Positions 33,368 to 45,405 of a stretch of DNA of 64,000 bases are shown piece by piece (the stretch's first letter is position 1; each line of letters begins with the position of its first letter). The position numbers and the translations under genes are program-made. Origin of the DNA: Onthophagus taurus (lineage: Eukaryota; Arthropoda; Insecta; Coleoptera; Scarabaeidae); NCBI RefSeq assembly GCF_036711975.1, contig NC_091967.1, positions 4,340,001 to 4,404,000 of the forward strand, written 5' to 3'. The notes under the pieces are model-generated. The model searched no databases, was not told the origin of the DNA, and worked only from the letters and a program-made list of their open reading frames with translations.

Positions 33368-34424
33368 TGCGTTTAAAAATTTTATAATTGAAATACGTCC
33401 GAAACTTCAATCAATTAATGTTATTGTAAATTTAGAATTAGATGTTAAGTGTTTAGGAAATAATTGGGATGTTATTTATGATGGTAAATCGTTTGTTGTG
33501 GGCACAAAATTATTTGAAATACCATATAGTGACAAATTTTTAGTTCCAGATAAAATTAGTTGTATTAATGTTAATGAGAATTTCTTATCATTTAAGTGTT
33601 TTACAAAAAATGATTTTGGCACATTTTCATCTCAAGTTCTTTTACCGGATATTCATCAAAACAATCGAACCAATTTAGATATAGAGATTAAAAAAAACGT
33701 TGATTATCAGATGCAATGTATTAAATGCTCAACGTTTTTATCAGAAAATATTTGTTTTAAAAAAATCCTACCTCTTCCATCAGAAAATATTGATAGTTCT
33801 AATTGGTTTTGCCACGGTCATAAAAATATAAAATCTTTAGATCCTGATTTAACCGATTTCTTCTACATTTATTCTTACATTCATTTAAATTCAAATTTAT
33901 TTAAAAACATTTCTAAATCATCTATAATTTCTTGTAAAACTTGTTCAAATTGGTTAGGAGTTGTTTTAAATTCTGATTCATTTAGAATTTGGTCAAATAC
34001 TATCTCTTTCTTACATGACACTAAATTATTCAGCACTGACCCTTTAAACGACGCTTATTTTGTAATAAAATCATTATTAAACGACTCAATTCTTGGTACA
34101 TGCAAAATTATTTTGCATTGTTTCATTTCTGACGATGAAAGTAATTATATTCTTTTGTGGATATTAGAAAGAAATATTAATGTTATTTTTGGAACACCTA
34201 ACGATTATTCAGATAACTTTGTTTCAAAAATATTATATAAATATGTTAATGATTGCGACGACTTGGTTACTCAATGGGGTAATGATCCCATAATCCCCAC
34301 AGTACAAATATCAATCAATATGATAGCCGAGTTAAATAAATATTTAGATAAAATGAACTTATTATTACCGAAAATATTTTCTACATCAAACGGATTCAAA
34401 GTTTCTTATTTACCACTTAAATAA
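33351..34424 (+). CDS. UBE3D: UBE3D-like E2-binding protein (HECT-like E3), single exon
   Basis: A 357-residue protein resembling UBE3D (HECT_2 family), which binds ubiquitin-conjugating enzymes. Visible landmarks are FIIEIRPKLQS at the N-terminus, the cysteine pairs CIKC (123-126) and CKTC (195-198) that likely bind zinc, NWFCH near 151-155 between them, and a C-terminal segment with LLLWILERNINV and a final KVSYLPLK. Its start codon lies 17 nt before the DcpS stop in the +1 frame. The next Met is at residue 121, so this start is needed to keep the conserved N-terminus unless an unseen upstream exon exists. The overlap means the message is either dicistronic with DcpS or initiates inside the last DcpS exon. 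No internal stop; polyadenylation signals follow at 34455. Confidence 0.85.
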   Translation: MGTRNNAFKNFIIEIRPKLQSINVIVNLELDVKCLGNNWDVIYDGKSFVVGTKLFEIPYSDKFLVPDKISCINVNENFLSFKCFTKNDFGTFSSQVLLPDIHQNNRTNLDIEIKKNVDYQMQCIKCSTFLSENICFKKILPLPSENIDSSNWFCHGHKNIKSLDPDLTDFFYIYSYIHLNSNLFKNISKSSIISCKTCSNWLGVVLNSDSFRIWSNTISFLHDTKLFSTDPLNDAYFVIKSLLNDSILGTCKIILHCFISDDESNYILLWILERNINVIFGTPNDYSDNFVSKILYKYVNDCDDLVTQWGNDPIIPTVQISINMIAELNKYLDKMNLLLPKIFSTSNGFKVSYLPLK

Positions 34425-35080
34425 ATCAAAAATTAACTGTTACTTGAGAATTCATAAATAAAATAATTTTTTACGTATTTCTTAATCTAATCTTGATTCC
34501 TTTGATACCCTTTTGATGTTAATTTTTTTTCTTTGAAACGTTCTTTTTAGAGTAAAAACCAAAGAAAACAAAGGATTTATTTTAAACCCTATCCGGCTTT
34601 TGAATGGTACGAGTTTATATCGGATCCCCAATGCTGAGAGAACAATCGCGGAATCTTCGGGGTTGAATGGAAAACGGTAATGATTTTGTATTGTTGCGAC
34701 TGGATAAAGTGGGAACGCCTTGATTGTGCCACTCTCCTTTGAGTTAAAAAACGGAAAATTTAGCACGATTTTTGAATTATAACACAACTAATGAGACAAA
34801 TGAAAATAATCAATTAAATCGTTTAATTCCAAAGAAATATTTTCGAACAAGAATTGCATGTGGATAAAGAAGGTACCCGTTTTAATTCCTTTTTGTAACT
34901 TTTGATAGATTGCTTTAATTTCTTTTTAAAACTATGATTAGAATTTACAGTTTTCTATATAATTTCTACGCACAAGTTTTGGATTTGAGCAATAGGTGAT
35001 ATAACGAGGTAATTAATTGTTGTCATCTCCAGATTTCAATATAAATTAGTTCTTTTATAACACTATCAAATCCTGGCTTG
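34425..35080. other. Intergenic region downstream of UBE3D
   Basis: Contains the UBE3D 3' end. A 101-codon minus-strand frame (34787-34482) is basic and lacks motifs. A moderately GC-richer block at 34590-34730 was inspected in six frames without a recognisable domain. Confidence 0.45.
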
Positions 35081-35469
35081 GAAACGATCTTAGAATTTTA
35101 TTACCCAACCTGTATGTTTCTAGTTTCGGGTTGGATTGTGTTGCAACCTTCTTCAGAAACAAATTCGAAGTGTTTTCTGAAGAAGGTTGTAATCCAATCC
35201 AACTTATATTTTCAGTTTTGAGTAGGGTTGGGTTGCAACCTTTTTCAGAAACTTCTGAAAGTTTGAACTGTTTTTTGTAGAAGGTTGCAACCCAACCCAA
35301 TCCAAATGTTTCTGGTTTCCAGTTGGGTTGGGTGCAACCTTCTTTAGAAAACACTTCGAACATTCTGAGGTTTCTGAAGAAGGTTCCAACCTAACCCAAC
35401 CCGTAACTAGGAACAGACGGGTTGGATTGGGTTACAACCTTCTTCAGAAAACACTTCGCACGTTCTGAG

Positions 35470-36723
35470 CAGTGTTGTTAAATACCCCGGTATTTATTTT
35501 CAAGGGTAAATATCCTGGATATATACCCGGGGGTATTTACCCTCGATGGGTATTTTGAGGTATTTATAAATTTAATTTAAATTGAGTTGATGGCAGATTT
35601 GCAAGCACTTCAAGAATGCAGAGTCGCTTATCGACATAGCAAACTTATTTATAACATCTACAAGAATGCTACAATGACGGTAAAATTGCATGAAAGTATT
35701 GAAGAGAGTAAAAGTAGTAAAGTACTGATTGTGAGTAAAACAAGGCGGGACACAGAGTGCATTTAAACAACTGGATTGGACCCAAAAAGGCATAAACATT
35801 GATTGCAAATGCTTAAATAATTTGCGCTACGCGGACGATATAGTTCTTATATCGGATAGCCTTGGAGAGATTAAACTAATGATGAACGACTTAAAGGAGG
35901 TGTGTGCAAGAGTCGTGCTAAATATCAACAAGAAGAACATCAACATTGGGGATAATGAGATTGAGAGGGTTCACAGCAATGTAATCTTGGCTATGAGGTT
36001 CGTGTATCGAGAGATAATCAAACAAGCGAACTAAACAGAAGGATCTTAGAGACATCTTCAAGAGAAAAAGCCAACAAAGGCTTTCAATCAATGCGTTTCC
36101 GGTTATGACATAAGGCTCCCAAACTTTAACATTAACGGTAACCATTGCCAGGAGGGTCCAAGTTGCGCAAAGATAGATGGAGAGGTCGATCCTGGGTCTA
36201 ACTCTGAGGGACTACATACGAAATGAAGATCTACGAAGAAGAACTGGCGTAAATGATGTGGTCAGCATTGTGGCAAAGCTTAAGTGGAACTGGACGGGTC
36301 ATGTCGTGCGAATGAAGAATGAGCAGTGGACAAAATGGTTGCTTGAGTGAAGACCGCGAGCGAACAGACGAAGTAGACGTCAAAAGAATGACCAACAATT
36401 GGATTCAAACAGCACAGAATAGGGAAGGTCTATGTCCAACAATGGACGCAGAGGGCTGCTTGGTGATAATAATCATAATAACTTGATCTAATCTAAATTA
36501 CGACAGATTCGTCTAATGATAATACGTCTTTGATTGTTGACAATTCCTCGTCTTCAACGTCCTCATCGTCTTCCTCTTCAATTTTATTGGAATCGATATA
36601 TTTTATTGGTATCACTTTTATACCCACTGTTTGGGTATTTATTCTGGGTCGGGGTAAATACCCGGATAAATACCCATTTTAGAAATACCTACCCGCCGGG
36701 TATTTACCCAGCGCCCATCACTG
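35470..36723. mobile_element. hAT-type element carrying a LINE fragment
   Basis: Starts CAGTGTTGTTAAATACC and ends CATCACTG, canonical hAT termini, and is flanked by exact 8-bp duplications GTTCTGAG (35462-35469 and 36724-36731). Both subterminal regions (35485-35575 and 36605-36715) contain many copies of GGGTATTTACCC, likely transposase-binding repeats. The middle has no hAT transposase but a plus-strand LINE remnant. Confidence 0.88.
35780..36480 (+). pseudogene. RTE-like LINE remnant inside the hAT element
   Basis: The plus strand reads LDWTQKGINI, LRYADDIVLIS (polymerase YADD at about 35824-35850) and LKEVCARVVLNINKK. After frame breaks it reads KLKWNWTGHVVRM and RGLLGDNN, the usual end of RTE-like LINE ORFs. 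Frameshifts and stops are frequent. It ends near 36480 with a TAATAATCATAATAA tail. Confidence 0.8.
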
Positions 36724-37022
36724 GTTCTGAGGTTTCTGAAAAAGGTTGCAACCCAACCCGAAACTAGAAAGAGACGGGTTAGATTAGGTTGCAACCTTCT
36801 TCAGAACACATTTCTAACGTTTTGAAGTTTCTGAAGAAGGTTACATCCCAATTCAACCCGTACATTTCTAGTTTCGGGTTGGGTTGGGTTGCAACGTTCT
36901 TCAAAAACTTCAGAGGTTACAACCCAACCCAACCCGTATGTTTCTGGTTTCCAGTTGGGTTGGGTTGCAACCTTCTTCAGAAAACACTTCGAACGATCTG
37001 AGGTTTCTGAAAGGTTGCAACG

Positions 37023-37995
37023 TTTGTAACAGCTTATTTTTCCCTTAGAACCCTTTTTCTTCCTATATAATATCTTTATCGAACAGTATTGATTTTTGCT
37101 TAATATTCTTTGTTACCGTTTTGAAAATTTGCGATTAAGATTTCTGTTCTAGGTCTACAGGAGTGGCGTAATTTAGTCCTTGCCTTATGGATGTCTTGTT
37201 CCTTAATCATTTTTCCCCTCCCACTCAGTTTTTGAACCCTTAATTTCTTTAATTAAGTTTAAATTTTAATTATTTTATTGTTCCTACATATTTTGAGCCC
37301 TTTTATTTAATTTTATTGTATAATTTTCTAAATTTCTTCTAAATTCGGATACCTACGCCTTTTTAAACAAGTTTTTTTAAAGTTCCGCACATTATTTAAG
37401 CGAGGTTCAACCCGATTTAACTCTCTTTTTGCTGCAATTTAATTACTGATAAGACGTTAGTGGAATTCAGATTTTGGTAACCATTTTGGAAAGTTTTTGA
37501 TTTTGGTTTTCAAAAGAACATTTTTTTGGTACACTCGCGAACATTTTAAAAGCCGCATTTCAACTCAGGTATGTTTTTTTTTGATCAATTAATTTTCAAT
37601 AAATAATGCAATTAGTCTTAGACGTATTTTTTTATTTTTTTGCTCAGGCTTTTTATTTTGGAGTTATAATTTTGGCAATAATTTTTGGGCATTAACTTGT
37701 GGACAAAATATTTACAAACTTATTTCGACTTCAACCCGTTGAAGGGTTATCCCGTTTTATCCCCGTCATCCCAAGGACGCTGCCGCTCCTGTGGATTGGA
37801 ACCATAGCTTCTGAGGTTCAGGAATAAGGTCAGAAAAGATATTCTTAATGTTGTGGAAAAATTTCAACCTGTTCATTATTAGTTTCAATTTAACAAAAAC
37901 AAACATTATTAATTCAATTTAACTTAAAATTAAAAATTAGTACTTGCAAAATTAATCATTTAATTTTTTTCTTACCCTTCTGGTAAAACTTTATA
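37023..37995. other. AT-rich intergenic DNA
   Basis: No gene or defined repeat recognised. Short TC-rich stretches only. Confidence 0.5.
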
Positions 37996-37997
37996 TA

Positions 37998-39048
37998 CAG
38001 GGTGATTCACATAAGAACCGACACAGAGCAGGGACATGTAGAGGACAATAAATTAAGATGATTTAACGCAACTTATCTCTATACTAAGTTGTACCTCTGA
38101 TGAGTTATAGGCCTTCAAAGTTGGGTATTAAATTTTTAAAACATTGAATATCTTCGTAATACATTAAGCTAGAAAAACCAAATTTGGTATACGATATGAG
38201 TGTACCGAAGGTATTAATTGGTAGCAAGTTGAGACCAATTGAGGCATTTCAATGAGTTGATTAAGGGTGATGGTCCCCTAAATTTTGACACATTTTTTTA
38301 ACCTTTTGGTGGATTTAATACATTATTACCTCATTTCATGTGGAATTTAATTCTAAAACTTTTTTTACTCTTATTATTTTTTAAAAAACATTGTCGTTTT
38401 CATAAAAAAATCAAATAACTAAAGACACGTATTGCGATAATGCTACTTAAAATCATCGAAAATTCAGTAGTCGGCTGTGAAATTGTACGTCAAACTTGAC
38501 AAATAGGTTATAAAACCTTGTTGTCAAATAACTTTATAACCTATTTGTCAACTTTGACGTACAATTTCATAGCCGTCTACTGAATTTTCGCTTAATTTAA
38601 GTAACATTACGAAATAAGTATCTTTAGTTATTTAAGTTTTTTATGAAAACGATAATGTTTTTAAAAAAATAATAAGAGTAAGAAAAGTTTTAGAATTAAA
38701 TTCCACATGAAATGAAGTAGTAATGTATTAAATCCTCTAAAAGGTTAAAAAAATCTGTCAAAATTTAGGGTACCATCACCCTTAATCAACCCTTCGAAAT
38801 GCCTCAATTGAGTTCAATTTGCTACCAATTAATACCCTTGGTGCACTCATAACGTATACCAAATTTGGTTTTTATAGCTTAATTTATTACGAAGATATTG
38901 AACTTTTTAATAATTTAAGAGCCAACTTTGAAGGCCTATAACTCCTTAGGTGTACAACTTAGTATAGAGGTAAGTTACTTTAAATCATCTTAATTTATTG
39001 TCTTCTACATGTCCCTGCTCTGTGTCGGTTCTTATGTGAATCACCCTG
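37998..39048. mobile_element. Near-perfect 1.05-kb palindrome (mariner-type foldback)
   Basis: CAGGGTGATTCACATAAGAA at 37998 pairs with its complement ending 39048, and pairing continues inward almost to the centre near 38520. Arms are about 520 bp with almost no loop. TA flanks both ends (37996-37997 and 39049-39050). It is non-coding. The near-complete symmetry means a transcript would form one long hairpin. Confidence 0.9.
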
Positions 39049-39050
39049 TA

Positions 39051-42000
39051 TATTTTTTTGTTCTTTTCGATTTTGTTAGAACTATATAAAATCTTTTTTT
39101 TTACGTCCATTTTCATTTACATCCTGTTTAGGAATCATTTTTAAAAGATTTACTGGTCCAAAAAAATTTCTCCTTGATTTAAAATTTATTATATTTTCGT
39201 GGGTTTTCTTGAATTAACTAATTTTCCAACTTCTAATACCCAGTGGCATGGTTCAAATTATACTTTATCAGGATGAGTCATCATATATATCGAGAAAAAG
39301 TATAAAAAACATGCACGGAAAACGTGTTGCGCAAAAATCAAACAATATTTCATTTCTTTTTCCGTTCTGTGTACCTATAATTACAATCCAATAACGAAGG
39401 CAACATGTGTAAGCCAACGAGAGCTGTGTTGTAATTTTCGCCGTCACCTCAAATAGTGATTATTGAGTAAAAAGTAAAAAATTTCTCCGCATCATCATTT
39501 TATTTGTCCGCGTTCTGTCGATGTGGTCATTTTTATTATTAATTGTATTAATACAGGTGTAATCATGATCTTGACTTTAGCATATTGCTTCGTAAACATG
39601 TGAAATGTTCGTCCACTCATAGCTCTAGGCTATGTAACGTCAAAATTACATAGGCGCCTCAATTAACTTTGGTGTGCTTAATATGCGAAAAATGCATCTG
39701 CAAATTTTCCGTTTTATGTCACGTTAAATGAAGCTGAAACAAACAGTGAATGAAATTTCGCGTGGATGATAATAGCTTCACTTTCCGTTTGTTTCAATTC
39801 AAAAAACAATTAATGTGTTCTTTATAATGAGTTTTTCTTATTCCTTTTTAGATCTGGCGGATATTAAAAGAAAGAATACGATAACGAGATACGATCTTAG
39901 ATAGGCCGTATTTTCGCTGACGGCGGGAGAAGCTGTCCTGAAAGCAAATACGTCTTGCTGTTAAAGAGGTAAATAAGAATATTCTGAGTGTCGGCTGTTA
40001 GTTCGTGCCCCATTGTTCCCCCCTTTTGTCTCGGTTTTAATGGTCGACTCTCACATATCTAATTTGTTTGCGTACGTTTTCCCGGGGTCCTATTTTATCC
40101 ACGCGATCGATATTATCATGTGCTTTTTTCTACGCATTTGATACCTACCGTTTTTGTTCAAAAGAATTTCTCTTTCAATGAAATCATTTTTAAACTGAAA
40201 ACTAGAATTTTAGTTGAAAATGAAGGAATGCAATTCGAACTTCTCAAACAATACATTAAGCGTAACCGAATGAACGATGTCTCCCTTTTGGTTTTGATGT
40301 TCACCGGTGGCATTATTAAATTGAGGTTCGGCAGTAGCTCTCGGATATTTGAAAGCGGAAGCGAAAACAGTTTGAAACTTGATATCGGCGTTTGATTAAG
40401 GGAACGTTCGTTCGTTGCCTCGCTCTGCGACGTTCTACCACTGCCCTAACATCCTTGTCTCTACCGATATTGCCGGTCTTCTTTTCTTCTTTAAACTGCG
40501 CTGTTTCTGCGTATATTTTTTTAGGGATTCTGGATCGTTTTCTATACGAAAATTTCGTGCAGTTTAATGTTCAATTTTCTGAATTATTCTCCATTCGTTT
40601 GAATTTAGGTTGCAAGGAATGTTTGATAAGTTGATTAAATGAAATAAATTTGTTTAGTTCAAAATTTAATTATTATATTTGATTCATTATTCTCAATTAA
40701 ACGATAATTCGTAAAACGTATTAACAACCTAATTATGATATTTCCGCGTGTGAGTATTCCATATACTAATTAAACGGTAGTAAATATCAAGAATTGTTTA
40801 AACAGTTAAATGCCATATTATGAAAGATAATATTAATTGGAGTAACCAGTTCAAATTATCTATTTGCTTTTTGAGCGTGTAATGAGCCGAATGATTTAAA
40901 ATATTCGTTTGATAATGGAAAGTTTTGACTTAAATTAGATTTTGAATTATTGTGATAGATTTAAATTAAATGTTACTGTAATTATTAATTGTAGTAGAAT
41001 AACTGTTGTTATTTCCGGTACGTTATTATTTTGGTGAAATAGTCGAGGTCCGTGTAAATGGTTATAAACGACAACGGTGCAGCAACTTCATGTACGTTCT
41101 TCCCTATTTCATTAGTACCTACCGAAATGGTACGATGTGTTCATTATACTTTCGCGAGTCGTCGTCGACAGGGCGTTGTCGGTTGGAATTATGAATTATC
41201 GTTCCATTAATTATTCGCGATGGGCGCGGTACATCCGGCGAACATCACTTCGTCTCCTCTCCTGAGGGCTCCCGACGCCAACGTTACGGTGTGCTCGGCA
41301 TACCTACGGCGGCGACGCCTATGGTGTTCTCTATCTACGGCGGTGACTCCCAATGGCAGAGTCCCTATGGCGGTGCAATTTCAACCGTTGCCCCCGTTGT
41401 CCCGAGGGAGGCATAACGCGGAATCCGACGGTATATGAAGGTTCGGACTGCTTTATTCGCATGTAAACGGAACGTGTCCCGCATGAAAAGCCCGGAGAGC
41501 CACCACGACTCCAGATCCAACGTTGTGGTGGTAAGGTAGTGTATGTCTGTCTACTGCTACGTATACACTACTACAAAAGATAGATAGTGAAGAATTGAAT
41601 GAGGAAAAATGCCGGTGAACGGAGCTCGGAGACCACCGGGACGAGTTTACTTTTTCCCCTTATTTCGTTAATAGCCGATTTTTCAGCCAATAGATTTTCT
41701 TTTTTACATTCATTTCTTTCTTTTATGCCCATATCTCTAACTGTAAGATTAAGACATAATGATTTATATTCATATTGATACAACTCGAAGCTTTGCGCAA
41801 ACAGAGTTTACGTTACTAACTACCAATTTGATTTTCAATCATATCTCATCATGCATAACATCAGTGTAGGTGTATTAGATTACAAGATACCCTGATTCAA
41901 TCATTAATTATCAAGCTATTTACTACAGCTAATCTAAACATATCTGTATAGGAGCACAATTTCTGGTTTAATACTTTTCGAAATAATTTAGATGTCGATT

Positions 42001-42463
42001 CCAATGTCCTTATTATCATTGGAAAAGAAGTGGACGGGCGAAAGTAAAGCGCGAAAAAAAAACGCCCAAGCGTACTCATCCTTCACATAAATTCTCGGAG
42101 CTACACGGAAAGAGCATTGAGTTACAATGACGGCACTCGGGTTTTTATTATACCGGGAGGACTATCTCTGGCGCCTTCGCAGGGGGATGAGTTTTAAAAT
42201 GGATCGCTCGTCGTTCACGTCTCTACGATTACTATCAGTGCGCACGGCAATTTTAACGTACATACGTGTCGGTTTCCGGCCACGTCCAAAATGTCGGTAC
42301 GGTTGTTACAAGATATATTAGAGGTGAGATCAAATATGTTTTGTATTCGATATTAAAATCAGATATTGTATTTGGAAAATTGGAGATAGCAAAAGGGGTT
42401 CAATTGATTTATGTAACTAATACTTCTCAACATCTCATCACCAATAGCTTGTAACATAGTATA
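39051..42463. other. Long non-repetitive region with a CpG-rich block
   Basis: No gene could be established. At 39852-39967 a segment lies between a TTTTTAG acceptor-like site and a GAG|GTAAAT donor-like site but has stops in all plus frames, so at best it is an untranslated exon. At about 41190-41460 the DNA is unusually GC- and CpG-rich. Two plus-strand frames stay open for 60-70 codons there without recognisable motifs. It could be a promoter/CpG block or an unknown exon. Confidence 0.35.
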
Positions 42464-42465
42464 TA

Positions 42466-43127
42466 CAGGTGTATCTAAATTGATGCGAAAGATTTTAAGG
42501 GGTGATTTTTCAACTAAAATTCTCAGAGTACTATTTTATTTTTTTATGGACAATTTTAGGAGAAAATATTAAGAGACAAAAAAGTTGCATATTGAACCCT
42601 CTATTTAAATTAATTTTTTAAATAGAAAAGTGTAGGCGCATTAAAAAGTTCTGATGCGAAGTTCCCCTTATAAGAACATATTAGGGTTGGGTAACATCTT
42701 TGATTATATATAATATGGATTGAACCAACGAGAGAGATAGCTTGCGCAAGGTGATCGAACCGACATAGACATAGAAGCGTACTGCCATATAATGGGTGTA
42801 CTGATAGAAGTGAGATAGATATAGAAGCGTACTGACATATAATATATCTATCTTTGTTACACTTTCACATTATCGCTTTCCATCTGCGTCTATTCACCTT
42901 GAGCAACATTTTTGTTAGTAGATATATTCAGTTAGCTCAATCCATATTATATATAACCAAAGGGTAACATATTAGTGGATTTATTAAAGAAAAACAATTT
43001 TATTCCCTTAATTTTAGAGGGCTGTAACTTGGGGGAGAATTGGTTTTGACCAAAAAGTTATATAAAAGACCCCTTAATTTGAAAAATCACCTCTTAAAAT
43101 CATTCGCATCGATTTAAATACACCTTG
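42466..43127. mobile_element. Mariner-type MITE with a nested MITE
   Basis: CAGGTGTATCTAAATTGATG at 42466 and the complement ending 43127 (CAAGGTGTATTTAAATCGAT reversed) are flanked by TA (42464-42465 and 43128-43129). Similar arms extend about 60 bp. Without the nested 265-bp insertion and its duplication, the unit is about 390 bp. Non-coding. Confidence 0.75.
42698..42962. mobile_element. Nested MITE with 8-bp TSD
   Basis: Inverted ends CTTTGATTATATATAATATG / reversed CTTTGGTTATATATAATATG enclose 265 bp. The exact 8-bp duplication GGTAACAT lies at 42690-42697 and 42963-42970. The interior holds a partial duplication of TAGAAGCGTACTG.CATATAA. It is probably mobilised by an 8-bp-TSD transposase (hAT or P type). 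Confidence 0.82.
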
Positions 43128-43696
43128 TACAGGGTGTCCAAATTTCGATGGGTTTGCAGGGTATCTCAGTTATTATGAAAGATAGAAAGTTGCGGTTTTC
43201 GCGAACCTGGGCTACTTTTTTGTGAAACTTACAATGCCGCAAACCAAATTTTCATAGACCTCTTCGTTTTTGATATACAGGGAGTATTTCAAAATTTACG
43301 ATTTTCAGACACCCCCCGTATCTCGGCTATCCGGAAACTTAGTAAAAAAGTAAAAACGGGGTTTTGAGTTATAAACACAACTTAGGTTTTTTTTTAAATG
43401 GAACCACCTATATTTTATTTTTTTATTGAACTAGAATTTTTTCAAGCTTTTCAATGATATATAATACTCTATACTTACCTTTATAATTAACCTCGAAATT
43501 AAAAAAACCACATTATTTTATAAGTAGGCTATGATAAATTAAGTGATCGCGTTGCTAGGATACCAGAATAAACGAAGAATTTTGAAAATACTATAATATT
43601 AATTATTGACTTATTAAAAAAATGTATCTATTAAATTTTGTTTGCTAAAAACGAAAAATTATTAAAAACTAAACATTATGCAAATATGGCTTCAAG

Positions 43697-44770
43697 TTAC
43701 AAGAATTGTTCAAAGTTGTTACCATTTTGATGCACACATTGTTCACAAAGTTTAGTAATGCGTTTAATTGCATTTAGAATAGTTATGGGATGTTGCTGTA
43801 AATGTGAAAAAGCATCAGTTACAGCAATTTGTTCGATTCTGGGTACTATATACCCGATTCTTGATATATCCCCATAAAAAGAAGTCCAAAATAGATAAAT
43901 CAGGTGATCTTGCTGGCCATCGCGTTGGACCATGTGTGCCTATCCACCTACCAGGAAATTTTGCAGTTAGGTAGCGACTCACTAACTGCGCATTATGAGC
44001 GGGAGCTCCGTCCTGCTGAAAATAAATATTATTTAGCCGAATAAGAGGAATATCATCCAAAATCTCTGGCAAAGCCCCTTGCAAGATGGCCAAATAGCGA
44101 TTAGCGCAAAGGTTTCCTTCAAATATTTTGTAAACAATTCGTGGCCCACTAATAAAACATGCCACGCTAAAACCAAATTTTCCTTGACGCTCTCGCTCAA
44201 TTACAATATGTTGGTTTTCTTGATGCCAATGCCTGTTATTATGACGATTATAGATTCCTGTGCTGGTAAAATATGCCTCATCAGACCATATAATAGAGGA
44301 ACTAAATTCAATATTATTTTGTGCATGGTTCAAATACCAGTTACAGAATTCCAAACGTTGTTCGGCATCTCCCGGGTGTAAGTGGTGAACTATTTGTTCT
44401 TTGTAGGGTTTATATTTATACATTTTTAGAATCGCACAGGCTGTCGATTTTTTAATTCCAACTTCACATTCAATTTCCCTACATGATGTTTTAGGCGCGG
44501 CTTCCACACATCCTAACACGGTAATTTCATTGTTATTCCGATTTTCTTTATTATATTTTCTTGGCCTGGTCATCAAAAAACATCCATATTTCCAATTTTT
44601 GAATTTGGTTGCGCTCTTTCTGGATATCTGAAGTGAAACAATCTGCTAATAAATTGCTATTGCTGATAAATGTTGCATTCTACCTATTTATGTATAATTC
44701 AGCAGCTTGATTAACATTTTCATTTGCATGAATGTAACATGTCATATTTTTCATAATTTTCATAGCGCTC
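43697..44770 (-). pseudogene. Tc1/mariner transposase, frameshifted
   Basis: The main frame 44576-43815 contains a helix-turn-helix region (GCVEAAPKTSCREIECEVGI), IIWSDEAYFTSTGIY (first catalytic Asp), GFSVACFISG, YFQQDGAPAHNAQ (second Asp) and WPARSPDLSILDFFLWG (third acidic region). After a frameshift near 43840-43860 the C-terminus continues to a stop at 43697, ending CVHQNGNNFEQFL, the usual family end. The N-terminus upstream of 44576 is recognisable (YENYEKYDML, AAELY) but broken by stops around 44680. Its N-terminus strongly resembles the copy at 62786, so both come from one subfamily. Inactive. Confidence 0.9.
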
Positions 44771-44928
44771 CATTTCAAGAAAAAGATAATTAAGTTAAGT
44801 TAATTAAAGGTAATTAAGTAACACACGACTTATTGTTAGCACAAAATTCAAAATTAAGTTCAACAGTAAATAACTATATTTACTTTGTTTATTCCGGTAT
44901 CCTAGCAACGCGATCACTTAATAGACAA

Positions 44929-45179
44929 CCTAAGCCTTGACGTAACAGAGATAGGCGGAGCTTATATCGACTCCAAACATTTTCATAGCTAAGTGTGTTG
45001 CTAACGGTAAATCACCATATGCAATTTTTCAATTAGTGTTAAAATAAAATAAACTAAGTGACTTTTTATGACATTTCAAATGACATTTTTATTACGGTTT
45101 ATCATTAGCAACTGTGGTTAGCAACGAAATTGTTTGGAGTCGATATAAGCTCCGCCTATCTCTGTGACGTCAGGCTAGG
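44929..45179. mobile_element. MITE inserted in the right arm
   Basis: Inverted repeats of about 45 bp (CAGAGATAGGCGGAGCTTAT near 44946, matched near 45165) enclose 250 bp of AT-rich DNA. The sequence on both sides joins to restore the arm found at 43535-43575. No clear target duplication. Confidence 0.7.
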
Positions 45180-45188
45180 CAGTCTATA

Positions 45189-45405
45189 CAGCGTGTCCCG
45201 TATCTTCCGCATCAGAGCATTATACGGTTGTAGGATACATTATTCTGAAGCGATCTTTCTAATAAAATTTTTTCGAAATGTTATTAAAACAGTTCCCGTG
45301 CGGTTATTATAAACATTTCGAAAAAATTTTATTAGAAAGATCGCTTCAGAATAATGTATTCTACAACCGTATAATGCTCTGATGCGGAAGATACGGGACA
45401 CGCTG
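45189..45405. mobile_element. 217-bp near-perfect palindromic MITE
   Basis: CAGCGTGTCCCGTATCTTCC at 45189 pairs with the complement ending 45405, with arms of about 100 bp and a 15-bp loop near 45290-45305. TA flanks both ends. Its ends resemble the CAGGGTGTCCC family with one change. Confidence 0.85.

Larger units (their letters stand above)
35090..37022. repeat. Inverted-unit minisatellite, split by a hAT insertion
   Basis: Segments 35090-35461 and 36732-37022 consist of alternating GGGTTGGGTTGCAACCTTCT and its reverse complement (AGAAGGTTGCAACCCAACCC), with spacer words such as CACTTCGAACG. Each pair can fold back. The array was one tract before the 1254-bp hAT insertion between 35470 and 36723. 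Confidence 0.85.

Noticed and set aside
35055..35389. Minus-strand frames of 61-102 codons
   Set aside because: Translations of the GGTTGGGTTGCAACC minisatellite.
41220..41438. 72-codon frame in a CpG-rich block
   Set aside because: Two overlapping frames are equally open and neither shows a motif or splice framing. Kept only as a compositional note.
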